Positions 17,577 to 25,281 of a stretch of 64,000 nucleotides of DNA are shown one piece after another; the stretch's first letter is position 1; each line of letters begins with the position of its first letter. The notes under the pieces are model-generated. The model ran no database searches, had not been told where the DNA came from, and saw nothing but the letters and a program-made list of their open reading frames with translations. The position numbers and the translations under genes are program-made. The stretch is taken from positions 120,694 through 184,693 of the forward strand of contig NZ_CACRYJ010000034.1 of the NCBI RefSeq assembly GCF_902703175.1, read 5' to 3'. Source of the DNA: Occultella aeris (GTDB lineage: Bacteria; Actinomycetota; Actinomycetes; Actinomycetales; Beutenbergiaceae).

Positions 17577-17632
17577 CCAATCTCCGCTGGCGGTCTCGTC
17601 GACCGCCGTCCCAAGTCTGCGGTCGCTGCCCC

Positions 17633-17662
17633 TTGACCGCCATCCATGCTCGGCTCTACCGT
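17633..17662 (+). promoter_or_regulatory. Promoter of the importer/lyase operon
   Basis: TTGACC (17633-17638) and TACCGT (17657-17662), spacer 18 nt; the operator begins 2 nt later. This is the best-formed promoter in the region. Confidence 0.65.
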
Positions 17663-17663
17663 A

Positions 17664-17677
17664 GACGAACGTTCGCC
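17664..17677. promoter_or_regulatory. LacI-type operator of the importer/lyase operon
   Basis: GACGAACGTTCGCC matches 13 of 14 positions of the perfect palindrome at 16440. With its flanks it forms TAG...CTA around the core. It covers the expected transcription start. Confidence 0.8.
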
Positions 17678-17727
17678 TAAACTTGGCTCATCACGCCAGT
17701 GCGGACCCGCTGCGAAGGAGCACCGAG

Positions 17728-17862
17728 ATGACCTCACGATCCCCGATGCCGGGCGATCACGTCTTCCGACGCCGACTGCCCGGGCTTGTCGTCGGTGGCG
17801 GCGCCCCCACGTCCGCGAGCGGGTCGCTCGACGGCTTCGGCTCCGTGTCCGCCGCTCAGTGA
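17728..17862 (+). CDS. Short leader ORF (44 codons) coupled to the permease
   Basis: ATG 17728 follows a good AAGGAG site (17715-17720) and an open frame of 44 codons ends at TGA 17860-17862. The final A of that stop is the A of the permease ATG (TGATG). The peptide is Gly/Ser/Arg-rich with no recognisable domain or membrane segment. It may be a coupling leader that brings ribosomes to the permease start, which lacks its own clear ribosome site. It is not recognised as a known family, and it may be functionless apart from translation. Confidence 0.45.
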   Translation: MTSRSPMPGDHVFRRRLPGLVVGGGAPTSASGSLDGFGSVSAAQ

Positions 17863-18890
17863 TGGCGACGCTTCCCCAGACGATCGCCAGCCAGTCGGCC
17901 GACCGCTCACCGGCGCACTCCGGCGACGCTGCCCTGGGTCCGGGCCTGCGCAGGCGCGTGACCGAGGGCAGGGACGGGCGAGGGTCCTGGAGGTCCCGGC
18001 TGCGCCGTGACTGGGTCCTGGTGGCGATGGTGGCGCCGGGTCTGGTGCTGCTGGTGCTGTTTCAGTACGTGCCGTTGTTGGGCAACGTGATCGCGTTCCA
18101 GGACTACGTGCCGTTCCTCGGGTTCGGGGGTTCGGAGTTCGTGGGGCTGGAGAACTTCCGGACCCTGTTCGCTGATGATGCGTTCTGGAACTCGTTGGTC
18201 AACACGCTGCTGATCACGTTGTTGAACCTGGCGTTGTTCTTCCCGGTGCCGATCGTGCTGGCGTTACTGCTGGACAGCTTGTTCCACGACCGGGTCAAGA
18301 AGCTGGTCCAGGGCGTGATGTTCCTGCCGCACTTCATCTCCTGGGTGGTGATCGTGGCGCTGTTCACCCAGCTGCTGGGAGGGGCCGGGCTGCTGAACCA
18401 GTTCCTTTTGCAGCAGGGGATGGACCCAGTGCAGATCATCGGGAACGCCTCGATCTTCAAGCTGTTGCTGGTGGCGCAGGTGATCTGGAAGGACGCCGGC
18501 TGGGCCTGCATCATCTTCTTGGCGGCGTTGGCCAGCATCGACACGCAGCTGTATGAGTCGGCCGCGGTCGATGGCGCCCGGTACTGGCGCCGCCTGTGGC
18601 ACGTGACCCTGCCCGGGATCATGCCGGTGATCGTCATCCTGTTGATCCTGCGCCTCGGCGACGCCCTGACCGTGGGTTTCGAGCAAGTCCTGCTGCAACG
18701 CGACATGGTCGGCCCCCAGGCCGGCGAAGTGCTCGACACCTACGTGTACTTCTTCGGGGTGCAGGGCGGCAACTGGTCGGTCGCCGCAGCGGCCGGGTTG
18801 CTGAAGGCGGTCGTGGGGCTGGGGCTGGTGCTCTCAGCCAACTCGCTCGCGCACCGGTTCGGCCAGGAGGGGGTGTACCAGCGGTCATGA
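17862..18890 (+). CDS. Lpl-type oligosaccharide ABC transporter permease 1
   Basis: 342 residues. A ~45-residue charged cytoplasmic N-terminus precedes six transmembrane segments. The EAA loop appears as 'YESAAVDGARYWRRLWHVTLPGI' around residues 225-248. The 'LLGNVIAFQDY' segment in the first periplasmic region and the 'FISWVVI' helix are typical of LplB/YtcP permeases, the CUT1 branch that pairs with large lipoproteins and handles complex oligosaccharides. ATG 17862 is chosen as the start; GTG 17859 is also possible. It overlaps the leader ORF by one base and the second permease by four (ATGA). Confidence 0.9.
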   Translation: MATLPQTIASQSADRSPAHSGDAALGPGLRRRVTEGRDGRGSWRSRLRRDWVLVAMVAPGLVLLVLFQYVPLLGNVIAFQDYVPFLGFGGSEFVGLENFRTLFADDAFWNSLVNTLLITLLNLALFFPVPIVLALLLDSLFHDRVKKLVQGVMFLPHFISWVVIVALFTQLLGGAGLLNQFLLQQGMDPVQIIGNASIFKLLLVAQVIWKDAGWACIIFLAALASIDTQLYESAAVDGARYWRRLWHVTLPGIMPVIVILLILRLGDALTVGFEQVLLQRDMVGPQAGEVLDTYVYFFGVQGGNWSVAAAAGLLKAVVGLGLVLSANSLAHRFGQEGVYQRS

Positions 18891-19774
18891 GATACGCCTC
18901 CAACCGTCCGGCCTGGATGGAGAAACCCTCCCCCGCCGTGCTGGCACTCAAGATCGTGGCGTTGTCGGCGATCGTGTTCCTGGTTCTGTTCCCGTTCGTG
19001 GTCGTCGTCGCCACCAGCATCTCCACCGAGCATGCGATCGCCCAGGCCGGCGGCCTAGTGGTGATCCCCACCGAGGTCAACTTCGAGGCCTACCGGCAGA
19101 TCCTGACAGGTGGCGTGATCACCCAAGCTGTGCTCGTCAGCATCGGCATCACAGGTGTGGGCACCCTGCTCAGCGTCACCGTCACGGTACTGGCCGCCTA
19201 CGGGTTGTCACGGCCGGAGTCCTTCGGGCACCGGCCGCTGCTGTACACGGCGCTGTTCACGCTGCTGTTCGCCCCCGGCATCATTCCCATGTACCTGACC
19301 GTCAAACAACTCGGCCTGCTCAACAGCTACTGGTCGCTCATCCTGCCCACCGCGATCAGCGCCTTCAACCTCGTCATTGTGCGCACCTTCTTCATGCGAC
19401 TCCCAGGCGAGCTTCTCGATGCCGCACGGGTGGACGGAGCCGGCGAGCTCCGCATCCTTGGCAGCATCGTGCTGCCGATCTCCAAAGCCGTGATCGCCGT
19501 CGTCGGACTCTTCTACGGCGTCGCCTACTGGAACTCCTTCTTCAACGCCATGCTCTTCATCACCGACGAGGCCAAATGGCCGCTGCAGGTCATCCTGCGC
19601 CTCTACGGGCTGCAGGGACAGCAGATCGAGATCCCCGCCGGCGAGATACCTCCACCCCAACAAGCGATCCAGATGGCCATCGTCGTCCTGGCCATCATTC
19701 CCGTCCTGATCGCCTTCCCCTTCGTCCAACGCCACTTCACCAAAGGCGTCGTCATCGGCGCCGTCAAGGGGTAA
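18887..19774 (+). CDS. Lpl-type oligosaccharide ABC transporter permease 2
   Basis: 295 residues with six hydrophobic segments and an EAA loop near residues 179-200 (LLDAARVDGAGELRILGSIVLPI). The ending 'FVQRHFTKGVVIGAVKG' is characteristic of LplC/YtcP partners. The start ATG is embedded in the stop of the first permease (ATGA), so the two subunits are made in equal amounts. As in the other transporter of this window, no ATPase is encoded nearby. Confidence 0.9.
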   Translation: MRYASNRPAWMEKPSPAVLALKIVALSAIVFLVLFPFVVVVATSISTEHAIAQAGGLVVIPTEVNFEAYRQILTGGVITQAVLVSIGITGVGTLLSVTVTVLAAYGLSRPESFGHRPLLYTALFTLLFAPGIIPMYLTVKQLGLLNSYWSLILPTAISAFNLVIVRTFFMRLPGELLDAARVDGAGELRILGSIVLPISKAVIAVVGLFYGVAYWNSFFNAMLFITDEAKWPLQVILRLYGLQGQQIEIPAGEIPPPQQAIQMAIVVLAIIPVLIAFPFVQRHFTKGVVIGAVKG

Positions 19775-19842
19775 CCGGCATCGCGATGCCGCCGCCCGAT
19801 CAGCCAGCCACCACCCCTCCCATCCACTCAAAGGAGCACTGG

Positions 19843-21504
19843 ATGAACCCGCAGGGATCCATGTCGTCCGCATTCTCACGCCGGACCTTCCTCAGCACGG
19901 CAGCACTGGCAGGCAGCGGCGTGCTGCTGGCTGGCTGCGCCCCCGCGGGCGGGTCGGGGACCGCCCCCACCAGCAGCGGTGCCGCCGCCGCGGCCGAGCT
20001 ACCCACGTTCATCGCGGCGACCGTCCCCCCGCCTGACCTGCCGGCATCGCCGGGCGGTGTGGAGCCTGGCTACTTCACGTTCCCCACCGACTTGACGGTC
20101 TCGGTGCCGGAGCCCCCGGGATCGGGTGAACCGTTGCGGGCGATGGTAATCACCTACAGCCCGCCCGCACCCGGATCGCAGTACATCGCCGCCGTCAACG
20201 AGGCCCTGAACGCCCCGATCGACTTCGAGTTCGTCCCGGACGCCGAGTACGAGACCCGGTTCGCGACCGCGAGCGCCGGTGACGACCTGCCCGAGCTGAT
20301 CCAGCTCCCGGTGTGGGCGAACCTGCCCAGGCTCGGGGAGTTCCTCGAGGCCACCTGCGTCGACCTGACCGACCACCTCAGCGGCGACAACGTCGCCACC
20401 TACCCCAACCTCGCCGCGCTGCCCACGATGAGCTGGCGCAACGCCCGCATCAACGGCCGCATCTGGGGCGTGCCCAAGGCGAACAACCCGTTCCCCCGCG
20501 CGACCTTCTACCGCAAGGACATCATCGATGGCCGCGGCGTCGAGCTGCCCACCAACGCCGACGAGTTCCTCGCGTTCTGCCAAGAGTTCACCGACCCCAG
20601 CAAGGGCGAGTACGCCATCTCCGGCTCCAACACCGGCGCCTACGGTCCCTTCCCGCTGTTCCTGGTCAAGGGCATGTTCCACGTGCCGACCCTCTGGCGT
20701 CTGGACGAGACAGTGCTGACGTACTACATCGAGACCGAGGAGTTCGCGGAGGCCCTCGCCTACACCCGGAAGCTCTGGGAGGCGGGCGTCTACCACCCCG
20801 ACAGCCCCACGATGACCGGACCTCAGTCGAAGGATCTGTTCTCCTCCGGCCGGAGCATGATCATCGAAGACGGCAACGGCGCCTGGAAGCCTTACCTCCA
20901 GCTCGGCCTCGAACAGAAGCCTGACCTCCAGATCGGGGCGATCGTCCCGTTCGGCCACGACGGCGGTGAAGGATCGTCATGGCTGGACCCTGGATCCTTC
21001 AGCTTCGTCGCCATCACGAATACCGCCAGCGAACGCGTCGAGGAGATGCTGGGCATCATCAACTACACCGCGGCTCCGTTCGGCACCGTCGAGGAGCAGC
21101 TGCTCGCGTTCGGCGTCGAGGGCACCCACTTCGACCACACCGACGCCGGCCCGGTCCCGAACGACCTCGGCAAGAAGGAGGTCTACAACAGCTACCGCTT
21201 CCTTTCGGCTTCCTCCGGTTACCTGTTCTTTGCCGGGCAGGAGGAGAAGTACACCAAGCCATATCACGCGTGGCAGACCGAGATCGAGAAGATCGCCGTG
21301 GCCGACCCTACCCACGGCCACTACTCCGAGACCTGGGCCTCCAAGAAGGCGAGCCTGAACCAGCTCATCCTCGACGACGTGATCGCGATGGTCCTCGGAC
21401 GCAAGGAGCTCTCCGCCCTGGACGACCTCCGCGCCACGTGGGCGAGCCAGGGCGGCGACGACGTGCGTCAGGAGTTCGAGCAGTCGATCGAGGCCGGTGA
21501 GTGA
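19843..21504 (+). CDS. Lpl-type extracellular sugar-binding lipoprotein
   Basis: 553 residues, the large size typical of LplA-like binding proteins. The N-terminus has a twin-arginine start (SRRTFLS, about residues 12-18), a hydrophobic core and a lipobox L-A-G-C, so it should be exported by Tat and lipid-anchored. The mature part shows binding-protein blocks such as 'ISGSNTGAYGPF' and 'LWEAGVYHPDSP'. ATG 19843 follows an AAGGAG site. It overlaps the DUF1961 gene by 4 nt (GTGA). The ligand is probably the lyase product. Confidence 0.9.
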   Translation: MNPQGSMSSAFSRRTFLSTAALAGSGVLLAGCAPAGGSGTAPTSSGAAAAAELPTFIAATVPPPDLPASPGGVEPGYFTFPTDLTVSVPEPPGSGEPLRAMVITYSPPAPGSQYIAAVNEALNAPIDFEFVPDAEYETRFATASAGDDLPELIQLPVWANLPRLGEFLEATCVDLTDHLSGDNVATYPNLAALPTMSWRNARINGRIWGVPKANNPFPRATFYRKDIIDGRGVELPTNADEFLAFCQEFTDPSKGEYAISGSNTGAYGPFPLFLVKGMFHVPTLWRLDETVLTYYIETEEFAEALAYTRKLWEAGVYHPDSPTMTGPQSKDLFSSGRSMIIEDGNGAWKPYLQLGLEQKPDLQIGAIVPFGHDGGEGSSWLDPGSFSFVAITNTASERVEEMLGIINYTAAPFGTVEEQLLAFGVEGTHFDHTDAGPVPNDLGKKEVYNSYRFLSASSGYLFFAGQEEKYTKPYHAWQTEIEKIAVADPTHGHYSETWASKKASLNQLILDDVIAMVLGRKELSALDDLRATWASQGGDDVRQEFEQSIEAGE

Positions 21505-22184
21505 CCACCGGTCCGGCGCTCTCCGCTGAGGTCGTCTACGCGAACTCGCTGCGCGCCGCGGCTGACATCGAGGGGTTCCGGATGGAGGGGGACGGCGCCG
21601 TCACGTTCCCCCAGGGCCGGATGCGGATCGAGTCCACCCGATCAGCCGATGACGGGCAGGCCGCCAACCTCGTGCTGTGGTGCCCGCAGGTGCTCCCGGA
21701 CCACGTAGCCATCCGGTGGCGGTTCTGGCCGGTCCGCGAACCGGGGCTGGCGATCATGTTCTTCGCGGCCACCGGCCTGCGTGGCGAGAACGTCCTCGAT
21801 CCGACGTTGACACCACGCACGGGTGACTACCAGCAGTACCACAGCGGCGACATCCGAACCCTGCACGCCTCCTACTTCCGGCGCCGGTATCCGAGCGAGC
21901 GTGCGCTGCACCTGTGCAACCTGCGCAAGAGCCCGGGCTGCCACCTCGTCGCGCAGGGCGCCGACCCGATCCCCGACGTCGCCGATGCCGATCCGCCGTA
22001 CACGATCACGGTGATCAAGGACGGCTTTCGCGTCGAGGTCTGGGTCAACCAGGTACGCAGCTTCGCCTGGACCGACGACGGAGCCACGGGCGGCGCTCCG
22101 CTCACGGCGGGCCAGCTCGGTTTCCGTCAGATGGCCCCGATGATCGGCGAGTACGCCGACCTGGAGGTCCACCGGCTGGGGTGA
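21501..22184 (+). CDS. DUF1961-family protein
   Basis: 227 residues resembling DUF1961, a concanavalin-like beta-sandwich family found in polysaccharide-use loci; its activity is not established to my knowledge. Conserved blocks are 'YFRRRYPSERALHLCNLRKSPG' (shown here only in part by its R/C-rich core) and the C-terminal 'GQLGFRQMAPMIGEYADLEVH'. There is no signal peptide, so it is probably cytoplasmic. Its GTG start overlaps the stop of the binding-protein gene, and the lyase follows after 58 nt. Its place between importer and lyase suggests that it handles the imported, unsaturated or sulfated oligosaccharide, perhaps as a hydrolase or lyase (inference). Confidence 0.75.
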   Translation: MTTGPALSAEVVYANSLRAAADIEGFRMEGDGAVTFPQGRMRIESTRSADDGQAANLVLWCPQVLPDHVAIRWRFWPVREPGLAIMFFAATGLRGENVLDPTLTPRTGDYQQYHSGDIRTLHASYFRRRYPSERALHLCNLRKSPGCHLVAQGADPIPDVADADPPYTITVIKDGFRVEVWVNQVRSFAWTDDGATGGAPLTAGQLGFRQMAPMIGEYADLEVHRLG

Positions 22185-22242
22185 CCGCCACAGGGCACCG
22201 ATGCCACCGCTACCCCGACCAGAAATCCTTGGAGGAAGTTCA

Positions 22243-25176
22243 ATGCCTGACATATTTCGACGCGTGTCCCGCCGCCAGTTCGTGACCGGCGTCGGTGGCC
22301 TCACGGCGGTTTCGATGCTCTCCCCTGTGGTGACGTCGGAGGCGCGGGCGGATACCGCACCGACCGAGGACACGTTCGCAGCCATGCGTGCACGCTGGAG
22401 CGACTATCTGACCGGCGGCCAGATCGACCTGTCCGACCCGGTGCTGGCGAACGCGGCCGCCACGGTCGGCACCGAGGCCGAGCAGCACATGCCGCTGATC
22501 GACCGCTCAGCGGGCCGCATCCGGGTGTTCACCGATCTGCCGCTGACCGAGGTGGACTCGGCCGGCAGCCCCGAAGGGATCCGCGACACCTTCCTGCGGA
22601 TGCGAGCACTGGCGCTCGCGTACGCGACCGCTGGTTCGGGCTACCACCAGGACCCGGGTCTGCGTGCCGACCTGCTGGAGGCCCTGGAGACCTGCAACCA
22701 GACCTTCTACAACGAGACCCAGCAAGAGTTCGGCAGCTGGTACGTGTTCGAGATCGCGGCGACCAAGGCCATCACTGACGTCTGCACACTCGTGTACGAC
22801 CACATTCCCAAGGAGGCACTCGCGCGGTACATGGCGGCGATCGACCATTTCGTGCCCGACCCCCGCTACTGCTACCCGCCGGACTCGGACCTGTACCGGC
22901 TCTCCACCGGCGCGAACCGGATCGATCTGTGCCAGGCCATCGCGCTGCGCGGGATGCTCGAGCAGGACGTGGACCGGATCGGGGCCGCTCGGGACGCCCT
23001 GGCCGAGGTGCTCGTCTACAGCACGCGTCGAGACGGCGTCTACCAGGACGGGTCCTTCGTCCAGCACCAGTTCGTCGCCTACAACGGCGCCTACGGCGGC
23101 ACCTTCCTGGGCGGCAACGCCAGGCACATGGTGCTGCTGGCCGGCACGCCGTGGGAGTTCAGCGTCGCCGAGCGGCAGTTCATGTTCGACGCGGTGGACA
23201 AGGCGTTCCATCCGCTGATCTACAGCAACGAGACGATGGACTTCGTGCGCGGGCGAGCGGCGTCCCGGCGGGGTATCGGCGGTCACGGCTTGGCCATGGT
23301 GCACCACACCCTCACGCTCGCCGACACCGCCGACGCTGCGACGGCGGCCCGCTGGAGGTCGACCTGTCAGGGCTGGCTCGATCGCATGGCGTTCCAGGAC
23401 CCGCTGAGCGGATCGGTCCAGGAGACCGTCGCCATCAAGAGCCTCATGGACGATGCGTCGGTCCCACCGGCACCAGAGATGACCGGGCACTACCTCTTCA
23501 ACGGCATGGCCCGCGCGGTCCATCGCCGACCGGGTTGGGCTTTGGCGATCGCCATGGCCAGCCAGCGGATCGCGTTCTACGAGACGCTGAACGGCGAGAA
23601 CCACCACGGCTTCCACACCGGGAACGCCGCGACCTACCTGTACACCGACGACGACGGTCACTACGCCGATGAGTACCAGCCGACGGTGGACCCCTATCGG
23701 ATCCCGGGCACCACCGTGGACAAGGCTCCGCTGCCGAACCGGCCCTGGGGGGCCTACCCGCGGCCGGAGAACGCGACCTGGGCGGGTGGGACGGTGCTCG
23801 ACGACTTTGCCGTGATCGGGACAGAGGTAGACGCGCTAACGTCGCCGTTGAGGGGCAAGAAGTCCTGGTTCTGCCTGGATGAGTACGTGGTCGCGCTCGG
23901 CTCGGGCATCACCGCGAGGCCGCACCAGGACCTCGCACCGGCGGCGGACGCCCACGTCCGCAGCGGCGAGCACGCCGACAGGAACTACGGCTCGGAGCCG
24001 AGCCTGACCCTCAAGGCCGCCGGTAGCCACTACGCCCGGGAGGCGTACCTCGCGTTCGACATCTCCGCCGTCGAGGGCGAGATCGTGGCGGCGTCGCTGC
24101 ATCTGTACGCCAAGGTCGACGAGGGCACGCATGGCGAGACCGACCTCGACATCCATCGCGTCGACGGCGAGTGGGCCGAGGGCACGATCACCTGGAACAA
24201 CCGACCTGCAGTCGGCGACCCCCTGGGTTCGGTCCACGTGGACCATGCCCTCAAGTGGTGCTCCACCGACGTCACCTCGTACGTCCAGGAGCGTGCCGGT
24301 CAGCCTGCACGGCTGAGCTTCGCCCTCACGCAGAGATCTCCGGACGGACCGGGTCCTTTCACCTCGGTCGTAGGTCGTGCCGGCAACGCCATCTGGCGGC
24401 CCTACCTCCGGCTCGAGCTCGCGGACACGTCGGAGGCCACCACCCCGAGCCACATCGAGACGATCGTCGAGAACCGCAACCTGCACGCCGACGGGGTGAA
24501 CACCCTCATCGTCGACGGCGTCGAGCAATCTCCCCAGCAGGGGTGGAGCGCCGAGCTCGACGGGGTCGGCTGGGCGCACCTGGAGGATGTGGGTGGCTAC
24601 GTGTTCCCGGGCGGCACGTCGCTGAGCGCACGCCGCGAGGAACGCACGGGCAGCTGGGCGCAGATCAACGACAAGGCTATCGGTGAGGAAGGTGAAGCTC
24701 CGATCACCCGCCGGTATCTAACGCTGTGGTTCGACCACGGCACCGACCCGGTCGACCAGACGTACGCTTACCTCCTGGTCCCAGGGGCGAGCATCGAGCG
24801 CACGGCCGAGCTCGCCACGAACACAGGAGAGGTCCAGATCCTGGCGAACGACGCGAACCGGCAAGCGGTGCGGGTACCGCGACTGGGCATCACCGCCGTC
24901 AACTTCTGGGTCCCGGGCACCATCGCCGGGATCACCGTCGAGCAGCCCTGCTCGGTGATGATCCGGGAACGCGGCGGCGAGCTCAGCGCGGCGATCTCCG
25001 ACCCCACCCAGCAGCCGGGATCGTTGTCCTTCTCGCTGGCGCGTGCCGGGTATCGGACCGCGGCCGGCGGTCACAACGGGGTGAGTGCAACGGTAGCGCG
25101 ACGCCTGGTCAGCGTCAGGGTCGACACCAGGGGAACCGACGGTGCCACGCACACCGCGGTGTTCCGTCGTCACTGA
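22243..25176 (+). CDS. Secreted polysaccharide lyase family 8 with an inserted DNRLRE/CBM96-like module
   Basis: 977 residues. The Tat signal is 'SRRQF' followed by a hydrophobic segment, with a likely cut after A-R-A. The N-terminal alpha-toroid carries N225, H275 and Y284. Their spacing (50 and 9) equals that of the catalytic Asn/His/Tyr of pneumococcal hyaluronate lyase, so it should cleave hyaluronan or chondroitin by beta-elimination; xanthan lyase is the alternative PL8 activity. The central beta-super-sandwich begins near 400. About residues 565-728 are a DNRLRE-type beta-sandwich (DAHVRSG..NYG, 'YLAFDIS', 'SLHLY', 'WNNRP') inserted within it. A C-terminal beta domain closes the protein. 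ATG 22243 follows GGAGGAA. Confidence 0.92.
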   Translation: MPDIFRRVSRRQFVTGVGGLTAVSMLSPVVTSEARADTAPTEDTFAAMRARWSDYLTGGQIDLSDPVLANAAATVGTEAEQHMPLIDRSAGRIRVFTDLPLTEVDSAGSPEGIRDTFLRMRALALAYATAGSGYHQDPGLRADLLEALETCNQTFYNETQQEFGSWYVFEIAATKAITDVCTLVYDHIPKEALARYMAAIDHFVPDPRYCYPPDSDLYRLSTGANRIDLCQAIALRGMLEQDVDRIGAARDALAEVLVYSTRRDGVYQDGSFVQHQFVAYNGAYGGTFLGGNARHMVLLAGTPWEFSVAERQFMFDAVDKAFHPLIYSNETMDFVRGRAASRRGIGGHGLAMVHHTLTLADTADAATAARWRSTCQGWLDRMAFQDPLSGSVQETVAIKSLMDDASVPPAPEMTGHYLFNGMARAVHRRPGWALAIAMASQRIAFYETLNGENHHGFHTGNAATYLYTDDDGHYADEYQPTVDPYRIPGTTVDKAPLPNRPWGAYPRPENATWAGGTVLDDFAVIGTEVDALTSPLRGKKSWFCLDEYVVALGSGITARPHQDLAPAADAHVRSGEHADRNYGSEPSLTLKAAGSHYAREAYLAFDISAVEGEIVAASLHLYAKVDEGTHGETDLDIHRVDGEWAEGTITWNNRPAVGDPLGSVHVDHALKWCSTDVTSYVQERAGQPARLSFALTQRSPDGPGPFTSVVGRAGNAIWRPYLRLELADTSEATTPSHIETIVENRNLHADGVNTLIVDGVEQSPQQGWSAELDGVGWAHLEDVGGYVFPGGTSLSARREERTGSWAQINDKAIGEEGEAPITRRYLTLWFDHGTDPVDQTYAYLLVPGASIERTAELATNTGEVQILANDANRQAVRVPRLGITAVNFWVPGTIAGITVEQPCSVMIRERGGELSAAISDPTQQPGSLSFSLARAGYRTAAGGHNGVSATVARRLVSVRVDTRGTDGATHTAVFRRH

Positions 25177-25197
25177 CGCTCCCGACCGCTCAGGCGC

Positions 25198-25224
25198 CCG
25201 CCTCGAGGTGGTACCTCGAGGCGG
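25198..25224 (+). terminator. Hairpin terminator of the importer/lyase operon
   Basis: Perfect 12-bp stem (25198-25209 / 25213-25224) with a 3-nt loop, 22 nt after the lyase stop. No T-run. It separates the operon from the convergent beta-propeller pseudogene. Confidence 0.7.
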
Positions 25225-25281
25225 CTGGATCGAGGGGCGTTCAATCGCCGTCCTGACGCTCGGTCGCCGGTGCCGGTGGAC

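Noticed and set aside
17646-17861. Upstream extension of the first Lpl permease frame
   Set aside because: It contains the operator and promoter edge and is R-rich without family match; another frame here holds the 44-codon leader with a proper ribosome site.
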